From Desulfuromonadales bacterium C00003107 (GTDB taxonomy: Bacteria > Desulfobacterota > Desulfuromonadia > Desulfuromonadales > Syntrophotaleaceae), in NCBI GenBank assembly GCA_001751225.1, contig MAXT01000310.1, forward strand, positions 1 through 6,402: DNA of 6,402 nucleotides, written 5' to 3'. The notes beneath the pieces are model-generated. The model was not told the DNA's origin. It searched no databases and worked only from the letters and a program-made list of their open reading frames with translations. A program made the position numbers and the translations under genes. Positions 1 through 5,759 of the stretch are shown here, one piece after another; positions within the stretch are counted from its first letter, which is position 1, and every line of letters starts with the position of its first letter.

Positions 1-313
1 ACAGGCTGTAGACCGCAGTCACCGAGGCATAGATAGAGAGGCTGCCGGAGAGGTCGCCCTCCCTATGCAGGGTGCTACGCATGGCGTGCCATTCCTGTAC
101 CGTTCTTCGGGCGTAGGCACGGAACTGTTCGCCGGTTGCCGATAGGGCTACGCGCCGCTTGTCCCGAATGAACAAGGGCTGGCCCAATTCTTCTTCGAGG
201 CGCTGGATGGTTCGAGTCAATGCCGAGGGGCTGAGGTTGCAGGCCTGACTGGCACGACCGAAATGGCACAGCTCGGCCAGAGTTAGAAAAATTTCCAGAT
301 GACGAATGTCCAT
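1..313 (-). CDS. ilvY: LysR-family regulator IlvY, N-terminal part (runs off the window)
   Basis: This is the first 104 residues of a LysR-type transcriptional regulator. The 3' part lies beyond base 1. Translation from the ATG at 313 begins MDIRHLEIFLTLAELCHFGR. Residues 4-60 form the winged helix-turn-helix with the family's signature S-P-S-x-L-T-R-x-I-Q-R-L-E, G-x-P-L-F and the T-x-x-G turn (here SATGE). From about residue 90 (SGSLSIYASVTAVYSL) the effector-binding domain starts, and this stretch closely resembles E. coli IlvY (SGELHIFCSVTAAYS, from memory). The start is supported by GAGGAG at 320-325. The gene diverges from ilvC, as in enterobacteria. There IlvY activates ilvC when acetolactate or acetohydroxybutyrate binds, and it represses its own gene. 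The visible sequence supports the LysR call strongly. The IlvY name rests on N-terminal similarity plus the ilvC neighbour. Confidence 0.9.
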   Translation of the reverse strand, partial: MDIRHLEIFLTLAELCHFGRASQACNLSPSALTRTIQRLEEELGQPLFIRDKRRVALSATGEQFRAYARRTVQEWHAMRSTLHREGDLSGSLSIYASVTAVYSL

Positions 314-326
314 AACCCGCTCCTCG

Positions 327-372
327 TTGCGTTTAATGCAATATAGTATTCATAATAAATCAATTTACGCAA
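327..372. promoter_or_regulatory. Putative IlvY operator region between ilvY and ilvC
   Basis: The short divergent region holds a good LysR-type box at 327-341, TTGCGTTTAATGCAA. It is an inverted TTGC/GCAA pair containing the T-N11-A core (T328 to A340). A second half-site, ACGCAA at 367-372, is the inverted copy of TTGCGT at 327-332 and overlaps the likely ilvC -35 element. One site near the ilvY start and one at the ilvC -35 is the layout expected for an activator that also represses itself. A weak ilvY promoter can be drawn on the minus strand (TTGCGT 367-372, 18-bp spacer, TACTAT 343-348). The half-sites are seen directly, but the binding protein is inferred from the neighbouring genes. 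Confidence 0.5.
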
Positions 373-392
373 TAGTCGTTTTCGCGTATGGT
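364..392 (+). promoter_or_regulatory. Putative ilvC promoter
   Basis: TTTACG (364-369) and TATGGT (387-392) are separated by 17 bp, giving a sigma70-like promoter with a weak -35. This would place the transcript start near 399 and leave a leader of about 40 bases before ilvC. The -35 overlaps the ACGCAA half-site, which suits a promoter that depends on a LysR activator. The leader is too short for a peptide attenuator. The call rests on motif matching only. Confidence 0.4.
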
Positions 393-439
393 GCCCTAGA
401 CTTTAAAACTTCCAATTCACCCACATAAGGAGAACAACC

Positions 440-1912
440 ATGGGACAGAATTATTTTAATTCCCTGCCGCTGCGTCGTCAGCTGCAGGAACTCGGTACCT
501 GCAGTTTTATGGACGCATCTGAATTCGCCAACGGCTGTGAGTATGCCAAGGGCAAGAAGATCGTCATCGTCGGTTGTGGAGCTCAGGGCCTCAACCAGGG
601 CCTCAATATGCGCGATAGCGGCCTTGATGTTGCTTATACCCTGCGTAAAGGTGCCATCGAAGAAAAGCGCCAATCCTATCTTAACGCCACCGAGAACGGT
701 TTCGCCGTTGGCACCTACGAAGAGATGCTGCCCACCGCCGACATCGTTATGAACCTTGCTCCCGACAAGCAGCATACCGACGTGGTCAACACCGTGGTGC
801 CGCTGATGAAGCAGGACGCGGTCTTCTCCTATGCCCATGGCTTCAACATTGTTGAGGAAGGCACTGTGATTCGCGAAGACCTGACGGTCATCATGGTCGC
901 CCCCAAGTGCCCCGGTTCCGAGGTTCGCGAAGAGTACAAGCGCGGATTCGGTGTACCGACCCTGATCGCCGTACACGGCGAAAACGATCCCAATGGCGAC
1001 GGCCTGGAAATTGCCAAGGCCCTTTGCTCCGCTCAAGGTGGAGACCGTGCCGGGGTTCTCGAGTCGTCCTTTGTCGCCGAGGTTAAATCGGACCTGATGG
1101 GCGAGCAAACCATCCTCTGCGGTATGCTGCAGGCTGGGGCTCTGCTCTGCTTCGACAAGATGACCCAGAACGGTATCGATGCCCCTTATGCCGTTAAACT
1201 CATTCAGTTCGGCTGGGAGACTATCACCGAGGCTCTCAAGCACGGTGGCATCACCAACATGATGGACCGTCTCTCCAACCCTGCCAAGCTGGCTGCGTTC
1301 GAACTGGCTGCCGAGCTCAAGTACATCATGCGGCCCCTGTTCGAAAAGCACATGGATGACATCATTTCCGGCGAGTTTTCTCGCACCATGATGGAAGATT
1401 GGGCTAACGACGACATCAATCTGCTGACCTGGCGCGAAGCAACGGGCAAGACCGTTTTTGAGCAGACCGAAGGGGCTGGCGAGATCTCCGAGCAGGAGTT
1501 CTTCGACAAGGCCATCCTCATGGTAGCCATGGTCAAGGCCGGTGTCGAACTGGCTTTCGAAGCCATGGTCTCCTCCGGTATCGAGCCCGAGTCGGCTTAC
1601 TACGAGTCCTTGCATGAAACCCCGCTGATCGCTAATACTATAGCTCGTAAGAAACTCTACGAGATGAACCGAGTGATCTCCGATACCGCCGAGTATGGCT
1701 GCTACCTTTTTGCCCACGCCTGTGTGCCTTTGCTGCAGGATTTCATGAGCAAAATCGGCACCGAGGTCATCGGCAAAGGCCTCGACCTTACCGATAACAG
1801 TGTCGACAATAGCACTTTGGTGACTATTAACGCAGAGATCCGCTACCACCTCATCGAAGAGGTTGGTCAGGAACTGCGTGCGGCCATGCAGGGCATGAAA
1901 GCTATTGTTTAA
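440..1912 (+). CDS. ilvC: Ketol-acid reductoisomerase (NADP+), class II
   Basis: The enzyme performs the second common step of branched-chain amino acid synthesis. It uses Mg2+ and NADPH to isomerise and reduce 2-acetolactate or 2-aceto-2-hydroxybutyrate in the cytoplasm. The 490-residue length matches the long, E. coli-type class II enzyme (about 491) and not the 330-340 residue class I form. The Rossmann loop GCGAQG is at 45-50. R69, R77 and S79 correspond to the NADPH 2'-phosphate contacts of E. coli (R68, R76, S78). Catalytic positions are present: H133, K156 (APKCPG), D218 and E222 (KSDLMGE), E389 and E393 (YYESLHE) and S414. The second C-terminal knotted repeat is complete to MKAIV. The start at 440 has TAAGGAG at 426-432, 7 bases upstream. 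It is divergent from ilvY and closed by a terminator at 1940-1981, so it is probably a single-gene transcript. Confidence 0.98.
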   Translation: MGQNYFNSLPLRRQLQELGTCSFMDASEFANGCEYAKGKKIVIVGCGAQGLNQGLNMRDSGLDVAYTLRKGAIEEKRQSYLNATENGFAVGTYEEMLPTADIVMNLAPDKQHTDVVNTVVPLMKQDAVFSYAHGFNIVEEGTVIREDLTVIMVAPKCPGSEVREEYKRGFGVPTLIAVHGENDPNGDGLEIAKALCSAQGGDRAGVLESSFVAEVKSDLMGEQTILCGMLQAGALLCFDKMTQNGIDAPYAVKLIQFGWETITEALKHGGITNMMDRLSNPAKLAAFELAAELKYIMRPLFEKHMDDIISGEFSRTMMEDWANDDINLLTWREATGKTVFEQTEGAGEISEQEFFDKAILMVAMVKAGVELAFEAMVSSGIEPESAYYESLHETPLIANTIARKKLYEMNRVISDTAEYGCYLFAHACVPLLQDFMSKIGTEVIGKGLDLTDNSVDNSTLVTINAEIRYHLIEEVGQELRAAMQGMKAIV

Positions 1913-1939
1913 GCTACACATAAGTAAAGACTGACAGTG

Positions 1940-1981
1940 AAAATAGGCAGACTGCATTAAAGCAGTCTGCCTATTTTTTTT
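1940..1981 (+). terminator. Intrinsic terminator of ilvC
   Basis: A perfect 16-bp stem runs from 1940-1955 to 1962-1977 around the loop ATTAAA (1956-1961). Its core is GCAGACTGC/GCAGTCTGC. The downstream arm ends in eight T (1974-1981). It begins 27 bases after the ilvC stop. The A run on the 5' side could let it work partly in the opposite direction as well. Confidence 0.93.
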
Positions 1982-2080
1982 GATCATTGGATAAATCTTT
2001 GGGCTGAGATCAGTAAGAGACCCTGCCCCCTGTCTTCGACCGCCTTTCTGTTGTTTCCCCTGTTGATTTCAGGCCGCTTG

Positions 2081-2108
2081 TTGACAACTAGAATTAGCTG
2101 AATATACT
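2081..2108 (+). promoter_or_regulatory. Strong sigma70-type promoter for the cysteine-repeat gene
   Basis: A perfect -35 hexamer TTGACA (2081-2086) is followed after 16 bp by TATACT (2103-2108), five of six matches to the -10 consensus. This is the best promoter-like sequence in the window. Transcription would start near 2114-2116, giving a leader of about 85 bases before the ATG at 2201. The stretch between the ilvC terminator and this promoter (1982-2080) holds no gene that I can see. Confidence 0.65.
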
Positions 2109-2121
2109 TAGCCAAGGCTAA
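2108..2121. promoter_or_regulatory. Palindrome at the predicted transcript start, possible operator
   Basis: TTAGCC-AA-GGCTAA is a perfect 6-bp inverted repeat with a 2-bp centre. It begins at the last base of the -10 element and covers the expected start point. A further copy of the half-site (ATTAGC, 2093-2098) lies inside the promoter spacer and forms a second, wider inverted pair with GCTAAT (2117-2122). A repressor bound here would block the promoter. No candidate regulator gene is adjacent. Confidence 0.4.
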
Positions 2122-2190
2122 TGGCGGGAGGATGGTGGAGCCGTCATGGCTGATGGATAGTTATTTAAATATCAAACCTGCTGTAAATAT

Positions 2191-2195
2191 GGAGG
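2191..2195 (+). promoter_or_regulatory. Ribosome binding site that fixes the start of the cysteine-repeat gene
   Basis: GGAGG lies 5 bases before the ATG at 2201. The open frame extends upstream to another ATG at 2132, but its GGGAGG abuts the codon with no spacer. The added 23 residues contain no cysteine and are not part of either repeat. Confidence 0.7.
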
Positions 2196-2200
2196 CCGCG

Positions 2201-2437
2201 ATGATTTTTTACTGTCCGCTTGCATTTTCAGGAGACTGCAATACGGAGAAATGTTCCTACCACGGCACTTCTAGTTGTATCGACGGTCAGTTGCGGGTCA
2301 GTGTCACGCCCCGAACAAGTGGTTGGGCTGTTCCCTGTCCCCGCGCCCATGGACCCAACTGCAATACGAGAGATTGTTCCTTGTGGGGGTCGCCAAGTTG
2401 CAATGGTGGAGAAGTTAATATCTATATGCAACTCTGA
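2201..2437 (+). CDS. Small protein with two C-x7-C-x4-C-x7-C repeats, function unknown
   Basis: This 78-residue protein has no signal peptide or membrane segment and matches no family I recognise. It has eight cysteines in two identically spaced modules: C5, C13, C18, C26 and C46, C54, C59, C67. Each has the pattern C-P-x-A-x4-C-N-T-x2-C-S-x2-G-x2-S-C, with 11 of 22 positions identical and a period of 41 residues. The duplication is still visible in DNA, where TGCAATACG and TGTTCC occur in both copies. The residues between and after the modules (27-45 and 68-78) are hydrophilic linker. The even cysteine spacing suggests a metal site (zinc or an iron-sulfur cluster) or paired disulfides, which is inference only. 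The start is chosen from GGAGG at 2191-2195. It has its own strong promoter and stands alone between ilvC and a convergent gene. That it is a real gene is supported by promoter, ribosome binding site and repeat conservation together. Confidence 0.72.
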   Translation: MIFYCPLAFSGDCNTEKCSYHGTSSCIDGQLRVSVTPRTSGWAVPCPRAHGPNCNTRDCSLWGSPSCNGGEVNIYMQL

Positions 2438-2476
2438 CTTGGTTGCTGGGGTGCAACGGTGACCGGTTCCAAACCA

Positions 2477-2501
2477 GACCGGCGTAGAATTCATGCCGGT
2501 C
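2477..2501. other. Hairpin between two convergent genes
   Basis: GACCGGCGT (2477-2485) pairs with ATGCCGGTC (2493-2501), nine pairs with one G-U, around the loop AGAATTC. It fills the 65-base gap between the convergent stop codons at 2437 and 2503. It has no T run on either strand, so if it ends transcripts it is not a classical intrinsic terminator. Confidence 0.35.
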
Positions 2502-2502
2502 C

Positions 2503-2925
2503 CTAGGCAAGTTCTTTGGCCTCGTTCTTAACGCAAAGACAATTTTGCGGGTCTCTGGAACCGACCGTTTCTTGTTTTAGGCCGATCCAGTGATGAACGG
2601 TCTCGACGTTGAATCCAGCCAATCGTTCCTCACCGACCTGTATCAGCGGTCGGGAGATGAGTAGTGGTTCTGCCACCATCATGTTCAAAGCCTCTTCCCG
2701 GGTCAGGCTATCTGGAGAAATGACAGCCGCTTTTATTTTCGGGTTTGTTTTGTTGAAACAGTCCGCTATCGGTCGATCATTAAAAAAAAGCTCCAGCTTC
2801 CCTTTAGTCCAGGGTTCGGTCAGCAGGTTCCTCACCTCCAGTTCATGTCCTGAATTCAGCAAAATATCCTTTTGACGTTCATTTCCTTTGCATCCCGGTT
2901 TCTCTCAAAAAATTGTATTAGCCAT
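2503..2925 (-). pseudogene. Nitrogenase-associated ArsC/Spx-like protein gene with an in-frame TGA at codon 7
   Basis: Read from the ATG at 2925, the frame gives MANTIF-stop-EKPGC and then runs on without interruption to the stop at 2503, 140 codons in all. This is about the full length of the nitrogenase-associated branch of the ArsC/Spx thioredoxin-fold family. Family marks are the first beta strand followed by EKPGC with Cys12 (the ArsC catalytic position), GHELEVRNLLTEPWT (residues 26-40), FFNDRP (47-52), PLLISRPLIQVG (87-98, with the conserved R92-P93) and a C-terminal cysteine pair CLC. AAGGAAGG at 2929-2936 provides a ribosome binding site. Codon 7 (2905-2907) is TGA where relatives, as I recall them, have an aromatic residue. 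A TTG at 2862 preceded by AAGGA could restart translation, but the product would lack strand 1 and Cys12. Options are a recent nonsense mutation (most likely), a sequencing error, or stop-codon recoding. No nif genes are in view. Confidence 0.75.
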
Positions 2926-2970
2926 GGGCCTTCCTTGGTTGATTTTTAAATTTGGAGAATGAAGGGCAAT

Positions 2971-3005
2971 AAAAAAGCCCCCAGAGAAAAGGTCTCGGGG
3001 GGCTT
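2971..3005 (-). terminator. Intrinsic terminator of the efp-epmA operon
   Basis: On the minus strand AAGCCCCC (revcomp of 2998-3005) pairs with GGGGGCTT (revcomp of 2975-2982). After one A-G mismatch come four more pairs (GAGA/TCTC) and a 5-base loop. The minus-strand RNA then runs into six U (2971-2976). It sits about 195 bases past the epmA stop and just upstream of the ArsC-like gene, so that gene is probably transcribed separately. Bases 3006-3199, between the terminator and the epmA stop, hold nothing that I recognise. Confidence 0.85.
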
Positions 3006-3199
3006 CATTGCCGAAATTTCTACTACGTCTTTGTGGTGTAAAAAAATAGCTCACGATCCGTGGTCTATGTCCACAAGGGCGCCAGGGGATGTATGGTCCA
3101 TTGGTGGGTCAGGTTCTGTTTGTTCTCGGAGAGACTCTCGTTGTTTCCCATAAAACCGAGCTGTCTTGTTGTTGTAAAGAACCAGCGTACAACTTGCGT

Positions 3200-4111
3200 T
3201 TACAGCAGCTCCGGAGAGAAGGCCACCACTTCATCGATGATGGTGGCGTCGGTTAGGAGCATCACCAGCCGATCGAGGCCGAGAGCAATTCCAGCTGCTT
3301 CGGGCATGGCGGCCAGTTCAGTGAGGAATTTTTCCGGTACAGGGTAGGGGGGCTTGCCGGCAGCTCGGCGCTCGGCTTCATCAGTTTCGAACCGCCGCCG
3401 TTGCTCTGTGGGGTCGGTCAATTCGGAAAAGGCGTTAGCCAATTCTAGTCCGGCTATATAGAGTTCAAAGCGTTCCGCTACTTGAGGTCGTTCGGGGTGA
3501 CAGCGAGCCAGAGCGGCCAGTTCAGACGGGTATTCGATAAGAAAGGTCGGCCGTCCTCGGCCGAGGTATGTTTCGACCTCCAAGGTTAGCAGTTCGTCAA
3601 AACGATCCGACTCCAGGGCCTCGGCTAGGCCGAGGGTGGCATACCGTTCAAAGGCCTCCGCTACGGTGAGCCGTTCAAAGGGGCCGCTTAGATCGATGGT
3701 TTCACCTTGGTAGGTAAAATGTTCCTGCGCTACCAGCACTCGAAGAAGTATTTCGCATTCGTCCATCAAGCGGAGGTAGTCGCAGCCGGCCGCATACCAT
3801 TCGAGCATGGTAAATTCTGGTAGATGACGCTTGCCCCGTTCCCCATCCCGCCAGCAGTGGCAGATCTGAAACAATTTCTCATAGCCAGCAGCCAGCAGCC
3901 GTTTCATGCACAGTTCCGGGCTGGTATGCAAAAACCAGTCATTGCTGGTCATCGCATCGATATGGGCTTCGGGGGCGTTGCCCGGTAACCGCTGGGGAGT
4001 CTCGACTTCCAGATATTCCCGGCTAATAAAAAAGGCCCGGACCATTTGCACGATCCGGGCTCTTTGTTCAAGCCGGGCGCGCTTTTTGGTCAGCGCCCAA
4101 TTGCCTTCCAT
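3200..4111 (-). CDS. epmA: Elongation factor P--(R)-beta-lysine ligase (EpmA/GenX/PoxA)
   Basis: This is a class II lysyl-tRNA synthetase paralogue that activates (R)-beta-lysine with ATP and attaches it to a lysine of elongation factor P. At 303 residues it has only the catalytic domain and lacks the N-terminal anticodon-binding OB fold of LysRS, as expected for EpmA (E. coli 325). Motif 1 is around 27-40 (FFISREYLEVETPQ) and the substrate loop LHTSPELCMKRLLAAG is at 61-76. Motif 2 is at 87-106 (WRDGERGKRHLPEF then TMLEWY), the late active-site segment GLELANAFSELTD at 221-233, and motif 3 GIALGLDRLVML at 274-285. In motif 2 the E. coli F-R-N-E-E is W-R-D-G-E, so the usual fRxE glutamate is a glycine. 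I believe this is common in the GERGRRHLPEF subgroup. The start at 4111 is 6 bases after the efp stop, and AGGA inside the last efp codons serves as ribosome binding site, so the two genes are co-transcribed and probably coupled. Confidence 0.95.
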   Translation of the reverse strand: MEGNWALTKKRARLEQRARIVQMVRAFFISREYLEVETPQRLPGNAPEAHIDAMTSNDWFLHTSPELCMKRLLAAGYEKLFQICHCWRDGERGKRHLPEFTMLEWYAAGCDYLRLMDECEILLRVLVAQEHFTYQGETIDLSGPFERLTVAEAFERYATLGLAEALESDRFDELLTLEVETYLGRGRPTFLIEYPSELAALARCHPERPQVAERFELYIAGLELANAFSELTDPTEQRRRFETDEAERRAAGKPPYPVPEKFLTELAAMPEAAGIALGLDRLVMLLTDATIIDEVVAFSPELL

Positions 4112-4117
4112 GTTCTT

Positions 4118-4681
4118 TTATTCCTTGACTCGGGTGACGTAATCGCCGGTGCGGGTGTCAATCTGAATCAGAGAGCCTTGCTCAACGAAGGACGGTACTT
4201 GCAGGGTATAGCCGCTCTCAACGGTGGCCGGCTTGTTGTTCCCGGCGGCGGTGTCGCCCTTGACCCAGGGGTCGGATTGAGAGACCCGTAAATTGACAAA
4301 GTTGGGCAAAGTGATGCCGATGCCGCGCTCGCCGAACATCAGGATCTTGACCTCCATGTTGTCGACCAGAAAGTATTTCTGCTCGCCAAGAGCATCTTCC
4401 TCCAGGGTAGTTTGCTCGTAGCTCTTTTGGTCCATGAAAACGTAACCGGACTCATCCTGGTAGAGGTACTGCATGTCTGATTCATGCAGCGCGGCCGGCT
4501 CGAAACTTTCACCGGAACGGTAGGTGCGATCGAACAGGGCGCCGGTAATCATGTTGCGCAATTTACATTTATAAAGGGCTTGGCCCTTGCCAGGTTTGGA
4601 AAAATCGAACTGGGCGATGACGTGCGGTTCACCGTCGATCATTAACTTGGTACCTTTACGCAGGTCGGATGTACTCAGCAT
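4118..4681 (-). CDS. efp: Elongation factor P
   Basis: EF-P binds between the P and E sites of the ribosome and relieves stalling at consecutive prolines. The 187-residue length is normal. The three beta-barrel domains are complete: an N-terminal KOW-like domain (about 1-64), a central OB domain (about 67-128) and a C-terminal OB domain (about 130-187) with the signature S-D-P-W-V-K-G-D-T-A and the ending DTRTGDYVTRVKE. The domain I tip reads PGKGQA at 30-35. K32 matches E. coli K34, the residue that is beta-lysylated, which agrees with epmA lying directly downstream. The start at 4681 has GAGGAG at 4690-4695, 8 bases upstream. It is the first gene of the efp-epmA operon and is divergent from the nitroreductase gene. 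Confidence 0.98.
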   Translation of the reverse strand: MLSTSDLRKGTKLMIDGEPHVIAQFDFSKPGKGQALYKCKLRNMITGALFDRTYRSGESFEPAALHESDMQYLYQDESGYVFMDQKSYEQTTLEEDALGEQKYFLVDNMEVKILMFGERGIGITLPNFVNLRVSQSDPWVKGDTAAGNNKPATVESGYTLQVPSFVEQGSLIQIDTRTGDYVTRVKE

Positions 4682-4746
4682 GGTATTTACTCCTCTATCA
4701 GTACTTGGCCGCAGGGGCTCAAAAAGGTCGACGGCTTAAAGGCCGT

Positions 4747-4776
4747 ATTTAACCATAGGAATATCGTTCTTGTCAT
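4747..4776 (-). promoter_or_regulatory. Putative efp promoter
   Basis: On the minus strand ATGACA (4771-4776) and TTAAAT (4747-4752) are separated by 18 bp, matching consensus at five and four of six positions. Transcription would start near 4740, giving a leader of about 60 bases. A small inverted repeat, ACGGC/GCCGT at 4731-4746, lies at the predicted start point and could be an operator or a leader hairpin. The call rests on motifs only. Confidence 0.4.
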
Positions 4777-4864
4777 GAAAAAAAGTCCCTTTTCAACGGC
4801 TTGCCGGTCATGCTATCTATGGAGCGGTGTGGCAATGGGTCGTTTATTGACATAGGAGCAAGCG

Positions 4865-5692
4865 ATGATCGAATTTGTGGTGGATAGTAAGAAGTGCACC
4901 CGTTGCGGTGAGTGCGTCAAGGATTGTCCTGTCGGTATTATTGCTCTTGAAGACAGCGGCCCGGCACTGATTGCCGACAAAGCGAAATTGTGCTTGAAAT
5001 GCCAGCATTGTTTGGCCGTCTGCCCGACGGCAGCGCTTAGCGTCCTGGGTAAAAATCCTGCTGATAGTCAGGTTTTAGCAGGACATCTGCCGACGGCTGA
5101 ACAGGTCGAGGCACTTATTCGCGGTCGCCGCTCAGTGCGTCGCTTTGCTCCCGAACCGATCGCCAGCGATACCATCAACAAACTGCTACGAACCGCCGCT
5201 CATGCTCCCACCGGCCACAATAACCTCGGTGTGGTTTTTACCGTTATTGAGGACCCGGCCACCATGAAGCAGTTGCGCGAAGAGACTCTGGCAGGAATCC
5301 GCGAGGCGGTGGAGGGTGAACGTCTGCCCAAGGGAATGGAGTTTTTTGCCGGAATCGTCAAGGCCTGGGATCGCGGCACCGATGTCATCTTTCGTGATGC
5401 GCCCCATCTGGTGATCGTTTCGGCACCCAAGTCGGGGCCCACCCCTGCAGCTGACGGTTATATTGCTCTCTGCACTTTTGAACTGCTGGCCAGCAGTTTG
5501 GGCCTTGGCACTTTGTGGGACGGCTTGGCCACTTGGGCTCTGGTTGATATAGCGCCTCAGGTTGGAGCTAAACTCGGTATTCCCGAGACCCATGAACTGG
5601 TCTATACCATGCTGTTCGGTCAACCGGCGGTAAAATACCATCGCACTGTGCAACGGGACCAAGACGCTAATATTCAGCAGTTGATTTGGTAG
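4865..5692 (+). CDS. Ferredoxin-nitroreductase fusion flavoprotein
   Basis: This 275-residue cytoplasmic redox protein has two parts. Residues 1-60 are a bacterial-type 2[4Fe-4S] ferredoxin domain with C11-x2-C14-x2-C17-x3-C21-P and C43-x2-C46-x2-C49-x3-C53-P. Residues 80-275 are an FMN-dependent nitroreductase domain. It has the phosphate-binding RGRRSVRRF (86-94), the APTGHNN flavin loop (114-120), RDAPHLVIV (177-185), and a helix and turn (about 200-220, ALCTFELLASSLGLGTLWDG) typical of the NfsA/FRP superfamily. The domain order implies that the ferredoxin part feeds electrons to the flavin instead of NAD(P)H. The natural substrate cannot be read from sequence. TAGGAG at 4853-4858 supports the start, 6 bases upstream. 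It is divergent from efp. The membrane protein gene starts 67 bases downstream with no terminator between. Confidence 0.93.
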   Translation: MIEFVVDSKKCTRCGECVKDCPVGIIALEDSGPALIADKAKLCLKCQHCLAVCPTAALSVLGKNPADSQVLAGHLPTAEQVEALIRGRRSVRRFAPEPIASDTINKLLRTAAHAPTGHNNLGVVFTVIEDPATMKQLREETLAGIREAVEGERLPKGMEFFAGIVKAWDRGTDVIFRDAPHLVIVSAPKSGPTPAADGYIALCTFELLASSLGLGTLWDGLATWALVDIAPQVGAKLGIPETHELVYTMLFGQPAVKYHRTVQRDQDANIQQLIW

Positions 5693-5748
5693 AGGGTGGT
5701 TGCTTGCCTCTCTGAGGTCGTTGTCCCTCCCTCAATATCGATTACCCG

Positions 5749-5754
5749 AAGGAG
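5749..5754 (+). promoter_or_regulatory. Ribosome binding site that fixes the start of the membrane protein gene
   Basis: AAGGAG lies 5 bases before the ATG at 5760. The frame is open upstream to a TTG at 5700, but that start has no usable ribosome binding site and adds 20 residues of no recognisable character. Confidence 0.75.
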
Positions 5755-5759
5755 ATACC

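Noticed and set aside
365..1987. A 540-codon open frame on the minus strand covering all of ilvC
   Set aside because: It mirrors the codon structure of ilvC, whose protein is unmistakable. It has no recognisable motif and overlaps the ilvC promoter and terminator. It is a codon-bias shadow.
2001..2030. GGGCTGAGA followed by GACCCT, resembling part of a TPP (THI-box) riboswitch
   Set aside because: The upstream GGGG-G/C pairing arm and the following CCTGATC-GGTAATACC part are missing, and no thiamine gene follows. It is likely chance.
2132..2200. Longer start (ATG 2132) for the cysteine-repeat protein
   Set aside because: The purine-rich GGGAGG touches the ATG with no spacer and the added residues have no repeat character. 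The ATG at 2201 has GGAGG at a proper distance.
2228..2494. Minus-strand open frame of 88 codons opposite the cysteine-repeat gene
   Set aside because: No ribosome binding site or family resemblance. The plus-strand frame carries a duplicated cysteine pattern with a promoter.
2959..3347. Plus-strand open frames across the epmA terminator and the 3' end of epmA
   Set aside because: They run through a minus-strand terminator and opposite the conserved EpmA motif 3, with no ribosome binding site or recognisable protein.
4791..4819. Possible promoter for the nitroreductase gene (TTTCAA-N17-TATCTA with TG upstream)
   Set aside because: The -10 matches at only three of six positions and lacks the final T. 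It is too weak to list, although some promoter must lie in 4777-4850.
5186..5662. Minus-strand open frame of 158 codons opposite the nitroreductase domain
   Set aside because: Shadow of the plus-strand gene, which has complete ferredoxin and flavin motifs.
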